From positions 186,001-250,000 of the forward strand of contig JADJWY010000009.1 in assembly GCA_016716085.1 (NCBI GenBank): a DNA stretch of 64,000 bases. The letters are read 5' to 3'. Of this stretch, positions 26,962-36,538 are shown piece after piece. The notes beneath the pieces are model-generated. The model searched no databases and was not told where the DNA came from. It saw only the letters and a list, made by a program, of their open reading frames with translations. Position 1 is the stretch's first letter; the number at the start of each line of letters is the position of its first letter. The DNA comes from Hahellaceae bacterium. GTDB lineage: Bacteria; Pseudomonadota; Gammaproteobacteria; Pseudomonadales; Oleiphilaceae. A program made the translations under genes and the position numbers.

Positions 26962-27768
26962 ATGGATTTGTTGCTCCTTCTGATGGGACTGACGCTGCTG
27001 ACAGCAGGGTGGTTTCTGATGTGGGAATTTGCCCGTTTTCTTCACTGTGCCTATTCCTTGCAGGGGCGCGTCGTTTCGATGGAGCCAGGCTTCGGCGTGC
27101 ACAAGCATATGCATGGCCCGGATGCCAAGTCATTCAGCTTTTTTCCAGTGATTCAGTATGATTGGATGGGCGAGCCGACCCGCTTTACCTCGCTGGACAG
27201 TAAATGCATCGTCGGGCTACAGATCGGCGATCAGGTCAAGCTTTCTTTTTCACGCACGCGCCGCAGTGAAGTACGCATTGGCCGTATGGTCATGATGCTG
27301 GTCGTCAGTATGGCGCTTCTGGTCGCCGGCATGTTCAGTGCAAGTGTCCTGATTCGCGAGTCCCTGGACATGGGACACATTCTGCTGGCGTCCCTGGTGC
27401 TCGCGGTGTGTCTGTTCATCATCATCCTCTATATCCGTCAGCAGGACGAGATGTCGCCCTCGACGCGCTATCCACAATCACAGTCGCAGTCGCAGACCAA
27501 TGTGTTTATTCTGGAGCCGACTAACGTCTGCTATTGGAAGGGCTTGTTCACCAACCGTAGCCAAAGACGCCGCATCTGGGTGTCGAAAGTGGTGGGTGGG
27601 TGCTGTCTTGTGCTGGGTGTGCTGATGTTGTTGACGTCCTTGGCAGGCGTTGGCAAGTCGAAAGGTCGGGATGCGCTGGAATCCGGTATGTTCGGTGTTC
27701 CTCTTTCGTCAGGTTCCGGAGACGGGGCCTCTCAGGTATTTCCCCGTCCCTTCCGTCAACCGGGCTAG
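26962..27768 (+). CDS. DUF3592-like membrane protein
   Basis: The 268-residue protein starts at 26962 (MDLLLLLMGLTLLTAGW); the reading frame opens earlier at 26860, but AGGGACGG before 26962 decides. It has an N-terminal membrane helix, a soluble domain like DUF3592 (SLQGRVVSMEPGFG, then FFPVIQYDW), two helices near 115-165 and one near 215. A hexamer tract encodes QSQSQSQ near residue 172. A promoter with TATACT at 26902-26907 is plausible. The 3' end overlaps the convergent flavoprotein gene by 4 bases. Function unknown. Confidence 0.7.
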   Translation: MDLLLLLMGLTLLTAGWFLMWEFARFLHCAYSLQGRVVSMEPGFGVHKHMHGPDAKSFSFFPVIQYDWMGEPTRFTSLDSKCIVGLQIGDQVKLSFSRTRRSEVRIGRMVMMLVVSMALLVAGMFSASVLIRESLDMGHILLASLVLAVCLFIIILYIRQQDEMSPSTRYPQSQSQSQTNVFILEPTNVCYWKGLFTNRSQRRRIWVSKVVGGCCLVLGVLMLLTSLAGVGKSKGRDALESGMFGVPLSSGSGDGASQVFPRPFRQPG

Positions 27769-29921
27769 TTCCCCGACCTCTGAACGCCCCGGCGCCATGT
27801 GTGCCAGCGTTCAACCCACGCCAGTAGTCGCTGTGGCGCATGTGAACGTTTCCACTGTCCGGCAACATATTTGTTGGACTCTGCCAATGTCGGATAGATG
27901 TGTATGGTTCCCAGAATCTTGTTGAGCCCGATGCCGTGTTTCATGGCGAGGACAAATTCAGCAATCAGATCCCCTGCATGGTGGCCCACGAATGTGACGC
28001 CTAAAATGGTATCCTTGCCCGGAGCGGTGAGGACTTTGATAAAGCCTTTGGCCTCACCCTCGGCAATCGCCCGGTCCAGATCATCAATGTCATAGCGCGT
28101 AACCTCATAGGCGATATCGTGCGCCTTTGCATCGCTTTCGTTGAGACCCACGCGTGCCACTTCCGGGTCGGTGAAAGTTGCCCAGGGAATCACACGGTAG
28201 TCGACGGCGAATTTCTTGACTACACCGAACAGTGCATTGACGGAGGCATACCAGGCCTGATGCGCCGCCGTGTGCGTAAATTGGTAGGGGCCAGCCACAT
28301 CACCGCAGGCAAGAATGGTCGGAATGCTGGTTTGCAGGAATTGATTCACCGCGATCGTACCGTTGTGATTCAGCGTGATACCCAGACGGTCTAAATTAAG
28401 ACCTTCGGTGTTTGCACGCCGTCCACTGGCGACCAGCAGGCGATCAAAAGAGAGTCGCGTGATGTCGCCTGACGCTGCCTGGCACTCAAGGATGAATGTA
28501 TCCCCATCCTGAATAAATCGCTTAGCCTCGCAGCCCAACTGCAAATGAACGCCCTCCCTCACCAGTGCCTCCTGAACCGGCATGGCGGCATCGGTATCCT
28601 CGCGAGGCAGAATACGCGGTGCCCGGTCAACCAGCGTGACAGGAATGCCGAGGCGTTGAAAGGCTTGGCTCAATTCACAACCGATCGGGCCCGCACCCAG
28701 AATCATCAGGTGTTTCGGCGCTTCGTTCAGCTTCCACAGGGTGTCGGACGTCAGATAGGGGATGTCCTCAATGCCAGGAATGGGGGGGACAAAGGGTTTT
28801 GCGCCGGTCGCAATCACGATGGCCCGGGTGGTCAGAATCTGGTTGCCGATTTTTACACGGTAGGGATCGAGGATTTCAGCGTTACCCTGAAGGCATTCAA
28901 CGCCCAGTGCGGTATAACGTTCAACCGAGTCATGCGGTTCGATGGCTTCAATCACCTGGTGGACGCGCGCCATTACTGCGCTGAAGTCCATTTGGGACGC
29001 GCTCTCTGAAAAGCCAAATTCGGTGGCCCGTTGCTGTTCATGCTTCCACTTGGCTGCCCGAAGCAATGCTTTACTCGGCACACATCCGGTGTTAAGGCAA
29101 TCGCCGCCCATGTGATGACGCTCGATCAGGGTGACTTTTGCGCGGGTCGCAGCGGCAATATAACTGGTGACCAGCCCGGCGGCTCCCGCACCAATGACAA
29201 TGAGGTTGCGATCAAATTGCCGGGGCCGGGGATAGGCGGCCAACGAGCGGCGTGATGCAATCAGGGCCATTGCTTTTTTAGCCAGCAGTGGGAAAATGCC
29301 AAGCAGGACGAAGCTCAGTAACAGGCCCGGTGACAGAATGCCCTTGAGTGATTCCAGCTGGCTCAACTGGGTGCCGGCATTCACATAGACCAGCGTGCCG
29401 GGTAGCATCCCCAGCTGGCTCACCCAATAGAAAGTTGTCGTCCTCATGGGGGTTAGCCCCAGCACAAGATTGATCAGAAAAAAAGGAAACAGGGGGACCA
29501 GTCGGAGTCCAAAGAGGTAAAAAGCGCCCTCACGCTCAACCCCTTGATTGATGGTTTTGAGTGAATCCCTGAAACGCGCCTGAACCCAGTCCCTCAGCAG
29601 ATAGCGCGAGGCCAGAAAAGCCAGTGTGGCGCCGACGGTGCTGGCAAAGGAAACCAGTAAAAAACCTTCAAACAGCCCGAATAATGCACCCCCAGCCAGG
29701 GTGAGAAGGGCGGCCGCCGGCAAGGAGAGCGCAGTCACGGCGACATAGATTAAGAAAAAAATGACCGCGGATGCGAGTGGGGCGTCATGGGTCAGGGCCA
29801 GCCATTCCGACTTGCGGGCGTTAAACGATTCCAGCGAGAGATAGTCGTTCAGGCCGAAGATAAAGAAGGCTCCGAAAGCCAACAGAATCAACGCGAGTAC
29901 AACGGGTTTTTTAGATTTCAT
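27765..29921 (-). CDS. TVP38/TMEM64 membrane domain fused to a mercuric-reductase-like flavoprotein
   Basis: In this 718-residue protein, residues about 1-225 form a VTT (TVP38/TMEM64/DedA-like) membrane domain with several helices. Residues about 237-718 are a pyridine nucleotide-disulphide oxidoreductase: FAD site VIGAGAAGLVTSYIA, redox disulphide GGDCLNTGCVPSKAL, NAD site LGAGPIGCELSQAF, and a C-terminal IHIYPTLAE where the family has HPTxxE. The Cys pair makes it a disulphide reductase relative; the mercury-binding C-terminal CC and MerA N-terminal domain are absent, so mercury reduction is unlikely. Substrate unknown. It diverges from hemB. Confidence 0.9.
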   Translation of the reverse strand: MKSKKPVVLALILLAFGAFFIFGLNDYLSLESFNARKSEWLALTHDAPLASAVIFFLIYVAVTALSLPAAALLTLAGGALFGLFEGFLLVSFASTVGATLAFLASRYLLRDWVQARFRDSLKTINQGVEREGAFYLFGLRLVPLFPFFLINLVLGLTPMRTTTFYWVSQLGMLPGTLVYVNAGTQLSQLESLKGILSPGLLLSFVLLGIFPLLAKKAMALIASRRSLAAYPRPRQFDRNLIVIGAGAAGLVTSYIAAATRAKVTLIERHHMGGDCLNTGCVPSKALLRAAKWKHEQQRATEFGFSESASQMDFSAVMARVHQVIEAIEPHDSVERYTALGVECLQGNAEILDPYRVKIGNQILTTRAIVIATGAKPFVPPIPGIEDIPYLTSDTLWKLNEAPKHLMILGAGPIGCELSQAFQRLGIPVTLVDRAPRILPREDTDAAMPVQEALVREGVHLQLGCEAKRFIQDGDTFILECQAASGDITRLSFDRLLVASGRRANTEGLNLDRLGITLNHNGTIAVNQFLQTSIPTILACGDVAGPYQFTHTAAHQAWYASVNALFGVVKKFAVDYRVIPWATFTDPEVARVGLNESDAKAHDIAYEVTRYDIDDLDRAIAEGEAKGFIKVLTAPGKDTILGVTFVGHHAGDLIAEFVLAMKHGIGLNKILGTIHIYPTLAESNKYVAGQWKRSHAPQRLLAWVERWHTWRRGVQRSGN

Positions 29922-30016
29922 GGTCTCAGTCCTGATAACATAGTCCTAACTGTTTACGATAGACAGCAGCCACAGCGACAGGTTCCGCCGGGCTGCCAAT
30001 TTTTTCGGAGCGCCCC

Positions 30017-31021
30017 ATGTTTCAGCGTCAGTTTCCCCAGACTCGTCTACGTCGTCCGCGTGCCTCAGCATTTTCCCGCAACCTGGTTCGGGAGCATCAT
30101 TTGCGCACGGACGACCTGATTTGTCCGGTCTTTGTGCTACCGGGAGCCAATCGGCGGGAACCCATTGTGTCCATGCCGGGTGTTGAGCGGCTCAGTGTAG
30201 ACCTTCTGCTCAGTGAAGTGGAAACCCTGATGTTCTATGGGGTGCCCGCGATCGCACTGTTTCCGGTTACACCGCCGGAGGATAAGTCGCTGGATGCCGT
30301 CGCCGCGTATGCCGATGACGGTCTGGCGCAGACCGCCGTGCGCGAAATCAAGAAACGTTTTCCTGAAATGGGAGTGATTACGGATGTGGCACTCGATCCG
30401 TTCACTTCACACGGACAGGATGGTTTACTGGACGAACACGGCTATGTCACCAATGATGCCACCGTAGACGTTCTGATACGCCAGGCGCTTTCTCATGCGG
30501 CAGCAGGGGCCGACATTGTGGCACCCTCAGACATGATGGATGGACGCATTGGCAGTATCCGCAAGGCACTGGAAAGTGCCGGGCACGTGAATGTCCAGAT
30601 TCTTTCCTACGCAGCCAAATATGCCTCGGCGTTTTATGGCCCCTTCCGCGATGCCGTCGGTTCAGCGGGTAATTTGGGTAAAGGTAACAAATACAGCTAT
30701 CAGATGGACCCCGCTAACGCGAATGAGGCACTGCACGAAGTGGCGATGGATCTGAGTGAGGGGGCGGACATGGTGATGGTCAAACCCGGCATGCCTTATC
30801 TCGATATCGTGCGACAGGTGAAAGAAACCTTTGCGGTGCCCACGCTGGTCTATCAGGTCAGCGGTGAGTACGCCATGCTCATGGCGGCGGCTGAAAAGGG
30901 CTGGCTGGATGGTGATGCCGTCATGCTGGAATCGCTGCTGGCCTTCAAGCGCGCGGGTGCCGATGCTGTTTTAACCTACTTTGCCAAAAGGGCAGCTAAA
31001 CTTATCAAGGAAAAGCATTAA
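30017..31021 (+). CDS. hemB: delta-aminolevulinic acid dehydratase
   Basis: HemB joins two 5-aminolevulinate molecules to porphobilinogen in haem synthesis. The 334-residue sequence has the two Schiff-base lysines in SYAAKYAS and VMVKPGMPYLD. The metal region reads DVALDPFTSHGQDG, lacking the zinc cysteines, which marks the magnesium-type enzymes of Pseudomonas and relatives. The ATG follows a weak ribosome site. ppk1 follows in the same direction after 17 bases, an order also seen in Pseudomonas. Confidence 0.96.
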   Translation: MFQRQFPQTRLRRPRASAFSRNLVREHHLRTDDLICPVFVLPGANRREPIVSMPGVERLSVDLLLSEVETLMFYGVPAIALFPVTPPEDKSLDAVAAYADDGLAQTAVREIKKRFPEMGVITDVALDPFTSHGQDGLLDEHGYVTNDATVDVLIRQALSHAAAGADIVAPSDMMDGRIGSIRKALESAGHVNVQILSYAAKYASAFYGPFRDAVGSAGNLGKGNKYSYQMDPANANEALHEVAMDLSEGADMVMVKPGMPYLDIVRQVKETFAVPTLVYQVSGEYAMLMAAAEKGWLDGDAVMLESLLAFKRAGADAVLTYFAKRAAKLIKEKH

Positions 31022-31038
31022 TTACAGGTACGTGCAGG

Positions 31039-33181
31039 ATGACTTCACATGAAGGGTTGAATGAAAAGGCCTCTGCTGCGGCAGAGGGTGAGAGTTCCGA
31101 GGTCGTCAACGTGACTGACCTGACCCTGCCCGAATATTATTTCAACCGCGAGCTCAGTCAGCTCCAGTTCAATGCACGGGTGGTGTATCAGATTCTGGAC
31201 GAGAACCATCCGCTATTGATGCGTCTCATGTTTGCCTGTATTTTCAGCAGCAATATGGATGAGTTCTTTGAAATTCGGGTGGCCGGACTCAAACAGCAGA
31301 TCAAATACGGGCGCGAAATCGTCGGGCCCGATGGTATGTCACCGCGTCAGGTTCTGCAGAAAATATCTGAGATGACCCATCAACTGGTTGCTCACCAATA
31401 TGACCTGCTGAACAACGTACTGATCCCGGCGCTGGAAAAGGAACAGATCTTTTTCCTGAGGCGCAGTGACTGGACGCAAGAACAACGGGACTGGGTGGCT
31501 CAGTATTTCGAGCGGGAACTGCTGCCGGTGATTAACCCCATCGGTCTGGACCCCAGCCACCCCTTTCCCCGCCTGGTCAACAAGAGCCTCAACTTCATTG
31601 TCGAGCTGGACGGTAAAGATGCCTTTGGGCGTGAAACTGGTCTGGCGATTGTGCCAGCCCCCCGTTCGTTGCCCCGTCTGATCCAGTTTCCGGCCGAAGT
31701 CTGCAAGGAGGGAACCAATATGGTGTTCCTCTCTTCGGTCATTCATGCGCACGCGGATGATCTGTTTCCCGGCATGACGGTGAAAGGCTTGTACCAGTTC
31801 CGCATCACGCGCAATGCTGACCTGGTGCTGGAAGAGGATGATATGGAGGACCTTGCTCAGGCACTGCGCGGTGAGCTACTCAGCCGCCGTTTTGGGGATG
31901 GGGTGCGCCTGGAAGTTGCAGATAACTGCCCGGAGGAGCTGGTGCAGTTTCTGCTCGGTGAGTACGGTCTCAGTGAGAGTGAATGTTACCGCGTGGCTGG
32001 CCCGGTGAACCTGACCCGTCTGATGGCGGTGCCGAGTCTGGTTGATCGCCCAGACCTGATGTATCCCGGATTCACACCAGGGTTGCCGAAAGAGTTGCGC
32101 CACAAGGAAAGCCTGTTCGAGACGATCTCCCGAAACGATATCCTCTTGCTGCATCCCTTTCAAAGTTTTACGCCGGTGATCGACTTTTTACGCCAGGCCG
32201 GCAAAAGATCCCAATGTGTTGGCGATTCGCCAGACGCTTTACCGTACGGGTAGTCAGTCGGAAATCGTGGCAGCCCTTGCGGACGCCGCCAAGCGGGGCA
32301 AGGAAGTGACCGCCGTTATCGAGCTGCGGGCCCGTTTCGACGAAGCCGAGAACCTGGAACTGGCCAGTAAACTGCAAGAGGCGGGTGTGATCGTGGTGTA
32401 TGGCGTGGTGGGATTCAAAACCCACGCTAAAATGATTCTGATTGTGCGGCGTGAAGACAACCAGATGAAGCGTTACGTGCATCTGGGCACGGGGAACTAC
32501 CATGCGGGGAATGCCCGTTTATATACCGATTACAGTTTGTTGTCTGCCGATCAGACATTGGCTGAGGATGTCCACCGCATCTTCCTGCAGTTGACTGGGA
32601 TGGGTAAGGCACTGAAGATCAAAAAGCTGTTCCATGCCCCCTTCACCCTGCACACGCGCTTGTTGCAATTAGTGAAGCGAGAGCAGGAACTGGCGCTGAA
32701 AGGTAAAAACGCCTACATCCTGGCCAAATTTAATGCCTTGACCGAGCCGAAAGTGATTCAGGCGCTTTATGAAGCCTCGCAAGCCGGCGTGCGTATTGAT
32801 CTGATTATTCGCGGTGTCTGCTGTTTGCGCCCCGGCGTGCCCGGTTTGTCAGAAAACATACGGGTGCGATCTGTCATCGGCCGCTTCCTTGAACATACCC
32901 GCGTTTTTTATTTTAATAACGATGGGAGTCCTGAAATTTATGCGTCCAGTGCCGACTGGATGGTGCGCAACCTGCTCAATCGGGTTGAAGTTGCCTTCCC
33001 CATCGACAACAAGGGGCTGGCAGAGCGCGTGCGGCTCGAACTGGAGGCCTACCTGCAGGACAATACCAATGCCTGGCGTCTGTTGTCAGACGGTGGATAT
33101 GAACGAGTGGTCCCGGAACCTGAGATGGATAAGTTTTCAGCGCAGAACTTTTTGTTAAACAGCCTGGCGTCGGTCTCCTGA
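31039..33181 (+). CDS. ppk1: polyphosphate kinase 1, one frameshift
   Basis: PPK1 makes inorganic polyphosphate from ATP. The start region (YYFNRELSQLQFNARV) and HPFQSFTPVIDFLRQA are typical. The active-site His lies in GFKTHAKMILI and the second His in IGRFLEHTRV. The first frame ends at 32253, but the homologous sequence shifts at the AAAA run 32203-32206. With three A it reads AGKDPNVLAIRQTLYRTG and continues to 33181. The span is 714 codons plus one base, so one inserted A explains everything. The gene is otherwise full length (713 residues). A sequencing slip is the simplest explanation. Confidence 0.92.
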
Positions 33182-33183
33182 TC

Positions 33184-33564
33184 ATGCTGAATAGACTGCA
33201 GTACTGCATCACCCGATCCCGTGCATGCAATGCGCTGGTGGTGCTGCTTGTCTGGGTTTTTCTGCTTCAGCCTCAATCCGGCATGGCCGCTGAGCCAGGT
33301 TCAGCCCTACCGGATGCGATTCACAGCGAACATTGCCCGGAAATGACCGCCCGACAGACCGGGATGGGTGAGCGTGATCGTATGGAGGAATGTGTGTGTG
33401 CGGACCACGTTCTCTGCGTCATGTCTTGTCCGATGGCTCTGAAATTTCTGACGTCACCCCTGACCATCGTGTCGATGGATGCGCGTCCGCGCTATCCTCA
33501 AGGTGCGAACGCGCCCAAACCCTGGGGTATTCAGTCGCCTGTATTGAGGCCCCCGATCTCCTGA
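33184..33564 (+). CDS. small exported Cys/Met/His-rich protein before the cus genes
   Basis: The 126-residue protein has a signal sequence (ALVVLLVWVFLLQPQSGMAA). The mature part holds SEHCPEM, MEECVCADHVLCVMSCPM, a cluster of Cys, Met and His that could bind copper or silver. It starts two bases after the ppk1 stop and lies upstream of the efflux genes. Similar small proteins often sit at the head of copper operons, but I cannot name a family with certainty. Confidence 0.65.
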   Translation: MLNRLQYCITRSRACNALVVLLVWVFLLQPQSGMAAEPGSALPDAIHSEHCPEMTARQTGMGERDRMEECVCADHVLCVMSCPMALKFLTSPLTIVSMDARPRYPQGANAPKPWGIQSPVLRPPIS

Positions 33565-33650
33565 GTTGCATCTGTCCGATTGGAGGGGGCTGTCTGCTCT
33601 GCAGTAGACAGCGCCCTGCGTAATCATTGAAAGCAACGAAAGGACATCTC

Positions 33651-34982
33651 ATGAAACCGACACTCGTTTTGTCGTGTTTGTTGTGTTGGCCGGGCCTGGC
33701 CTCAGCAAACGAACTTACGCTCGATGCTGCCATCGAGATCGCACAGCAGGGTGATCCCTGGCTCGCCGGTAATCAATTGAATCAACAGGCGCTGGAAGAC
33801 CGCGCAACCGCGGCGGGCACCTTGCCCGATCCAAAAGTGGGTCTGGGGTTGGCGAATCTTCCGGTAGACTCCTGGGATTTTGCGCAGGAGCCGATGACTC
33901 AGGCTCAGGTCAGCGTGTCACAAATGTTCCCTCGCGGACGTTCTCTGGCGTTACAGCAACAGCAACTTCAGTTGTCAGCGGAAGCGCTGCCATTCGCACG
34001 CCAGGACCGAAAGGCTCAGGTCGCTGCCGAGGTTAGTGAGCGCTGGTGGGACATTTACCTGGCGCAGGAGAGTCAGCAGTGGGTGAAGACCAGTCGAACC
34101 CATTTTGAACAGCTGGCAGAATTAGCTGAAACCCGCTATGCCAGCGCCATCTGGCGGACCCGTCAACAGGATCTGGTCAATGCGCAGGTGGAACTTTCAC
34201 GCCTGGACGATCGGCTGTTGCAACTGAATCAGCAACAACAGGTCGCAACAGAGCGTCTGGCCGAATGGTTCCGTTTGCCCGCCACCTCATCAACGCCCCA
34301 GGCACCCACCCTATTGAATGACGCTACCCTTGTGGCCAGTGGTTCACCCCACTTGCGGGAACGCACGGCAGTGCAAGGTGCGGACGACGCCTCGCTGGCA
34401 GCAGAATTGAGTCAGCACCCCGCCATAAGGCTGCTGGACCAAAAAGTTGAAGCCATGAAAGTCGGCGCTGAGTTGGCTGAGCAGAAGTATCAGCCCGAGT
34501 GGGGGGTGAGCGCAGGGTATGGTTATCGCGCCAATGATCCACGTGGAATGGAACGTTCAGATTTTCTCTCGGTGGGCATCACGTTCGACCTGCCGATTTT
34601 TACGGCGAATCGTCAGGATAGAGAGGTCAAGGCGGCGGTGGCCGACACCGAAGCCCTGCGGACCGACCGCCTGCTGCTGTTGCGCAGGCTGATCGCTAAC
34701 TATCGGCAGGCGCAGGTGCTTCTGGATCAGCTGATCGCCCGACAGAGGCTTTACGACCAACAGATTCTGCCGCAGTTGCGTGAGCAGATTGAAACCGAAC
34801 TGGCCGCCTATACCCATGATGAGGGAGATTTTCAGGCTGTCATGCGGGCACGAATTGCGGAACTGAATGCTCAGATTGAGCTGCTTGGGATTCGTGTCGA
34901 GGGACAAAAAGTGTTAGCGCGCCTGGCTTATCTGGAAACCAAAACTCAGGTACCCGAATCGACCACAGGAGATGCACCATGA
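33651..34982 (+). CDS. cusC: TolC-family outer membrane factor, CusC-type
   Basis: The 443-residue protein has a signal peptide (MKPTLVLSCLLCWPGLASA). Two outer-membrane-factor repeats follow, with LTLDAAIEIAQQGDPWL at the start and long helical hairpins. AAAGGA before the ATG at 33651 decides the start over 33627. It supplies the outer-membrane channel of the tripartite efflux pump with the next two genes. The stop overlaps the next ATG (ATGA). Confidence 0.88.
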   Translation: MKPTLVLSCLLCWPGLASANELTLDAAIEIAQQGDPWLAGNQLNQQALEDRATAAGTLPDPKVGLGLANLPVDSWDFAQEPMTQAQVSVSQMFPRGRSLALQQQQLQLSAEALPFARQDRKAQVAAEVSERWWDIYLAQESQQWVKTSRTHFEQLAELAETRYASAIWRTRQQDLVNAQVELSRLDDRLLQLNQQQQVATERLAEWFRLPATSSTPQAPTLLNDATLVASGSPHLRERTAVQGADDASLAAELSQHPAIRLLDQKVEAMKVGAELAEQKYQPEWGVSAGYGYRANDPRGMERSDFLSVGITFDLPIFTANRQDREVKAAVADTEALRTDRLLLLRRLIANYRQAQVLLDQLIARQRLYDQQILPQLREQIETELAAYTHDEGDFQAVMRARIAELNAQIELLGIRVEGQKVLARLAYLETKTQVPESTTGDAP

Positions 34983-36526
34983 CGCGCAACATGCGAATTA
35001 AACCTCATCGTACTCTGCGTGGTCGTGTCGTGCTGGGGCAGTTATTGCTCGGTGTGCTCCTCGGTGCGGCAATAGCCGTGGGGGCTGCCCTGAAGGGCGT
35101 CCTGCCGCTTCCCATGACGGCTGTTGGGGAGGAGGGCGCGGCGACCTCGGGTGAGCGCCAACCTTTATATTGGGTTGCACCGATGGACCCAAATTACCGG
35201 CGAGATAAACCGGGAAAGTCCCCAATGGGGATGGATCTGGTGCCGGTCTATGAGGAACCCAAGGCCGACACAGACGCGGGTTCTGTTGCGATTTCACCGA
35301 CGGTGGTGCAGAACCTGGGTGTTCGCGTTGAAGCACTCGAGAAACGCTCGCTCAGCCCGACGCTGACATCGGTCGGAACCGTGTCGTTTGATGAGGAGCG
35401 ACTGGTTCATATTCACCCGCGATTAGAGGGCTGGCTCGACAAACTTTACCTCAAGGTGGAAGGCCAGCGTGTTAAAAAAGGGCAGCCGATGTATGAGCTG
35501 TATTCACCGGCGCTCGTCAGTGCGCAGGAAGAACTGCTCATCGCATTGGAGCGCCAGAACCCTCGTCTAACCGAGGCCGCACGTGCGCGTTTGCGAGCCT
35601 TGCAGGTGCCCGAAGCGTCCATCCGTCAGATTGAGCAGCAGCGCAAAATCCTTCAGCGGGTCACCTTTACCGCGCCGCAGTCCGGCATTGTTGTGAATCT
35701 CGGTGTGCGGGAAGGCTTCTATGTCGTCCCCGGCACCTCACTTTTCAGCATTGCAGCGTTGGATCAGGTCTGGGTGGAGGGTGAAGTTCCTGAACAACAG
35801 GCAGCGCTTCTTAAAGTTGGCCAGCAGGCGACGATGCTGCTGGATGCCTTTCCTGGCAAAGTCTGGAATGGGCGACTCGACTACATCTATCCCGTGCTGG
35901 ATGCCCGATTTCGCGTGGTCAAGGTGCGCATGCGTTTCCCAAATGCCGATGGTGAGTTGAAACCCAATATGTTTGCCGATGTCCGCATCCAGACCGAGTC
36001 GGCGAAGCCCGTTCTTGCGTTGCCACGTGAGGCCTTGATTCGCACCGGAAAAATGGATCGTGTGGTCGTCGCGCTGGACACCAACACCTTCAAATCGGTC
36101 GAAGTGTCGGTTGGCCGTTCGGATGCCCGTTATTTTGAAGTGCTCTCAGGTCTGTCGGAGGGCGATTCGGTTGTGGCCTCAGGGCAATTTTTACTTGATT
36201 CCGAATCCTCGCGCGAGTCGGACTTCAAACGGCTCTCCGCCAATGAATCCGATAAGCAGGGCAATTCCGTCGCGGCAGAGGCTGCATCCGTCTGGGTCGC
36301 GGCGAAGGTCGACGAGGTGATGGCCGACTCATCTGAGCTGATGCTGACACATGAAGCGATTCCAGAATGGAAAATGATGGGCATGACCATGCTGTTCAAA
36401 CTCGCCCCGGAGGTCGATCTGAGCACCTTGAAGGCAGGTATGACCGTGCATGTGCAGATGCAGAAAGACCCCGAACATTACTTTCTGGTGACACGTGTGC
36501 ATGTCCCGGATCCGGCCGGAATGTAG
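34979..36526 (+). CDS. cusB: CusB-type periplasmic adaptor with C-terminal CusF domain
   Basis: The 515-residue RND adaptor has an N-terminal membrane anchor, then a heavy-metal-binding segment with YWVAPMDPNYRRDKPGKSP followed by MGMDLVPVY, as in CusB. The barrel-sandwich and beta-barrel domains follow (about 100-410). The last 80 residues form a CusF-like copper chaperone with HEAIPEWKMMGMTM, which holds the His, Trp and two Met ligands of CusF. Fusion ties metal delivery to the pump. The Met-rich ligands point to Cu(I)/Ag(I) rather than Zn/Co. Confidence 0.92.
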   Translation: MTRNMRIKPHRTLRGRVVLGQLLLGVLLGAAIAVGAALKGVLPLPMTAVGEEGAATSGERQPLYWVAPMDPNYRRDKPGKSPMGMDLVPVYEEPKADTDAGSVAISPTVVQNLGVRVEALEKRSLSPTLTSVGTVSFDEERLVHIHPRLEGWLDKLYLKVEGQRVKKGQPMYELYSPALVSAQEELLIALERQNPRLTEAARARLRALQVPEASIRQIEQQRKILQRVTFTAPQSGIVVNLGVREGFYVVPGTSLFSIAALDQVWVEGEVPEQQAALLKVGQQATMLLDAFPGKVWNGRLDYIYPVLDARFRVVKVRMRFPNADGELKPNMFADVRIQTESAKPVLALPREALIRTGKMDRVVVALDTNTFKSVEVSVGRSDARYFEVLSGLSEGDSVVASGQFLLDSESSRESDFKRLSANESDKQGNSVAAEAASVWVAAKVDEVMADSSELMLTHEAIPEWKMMGMTMLFKLAPEVDLSTLKAGMTVHVQMQKDPEHYFLVTRVHVPDPAGM

Positions 36527-36538
36527 GGAGGTAAATCC

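Noticed and set aside
27468..27500. short repeat encoding QSQSQSQ
   Set aside because: It is a small hexamer tract inside a coding region, too short to count as a mobile or regulatory repeat.
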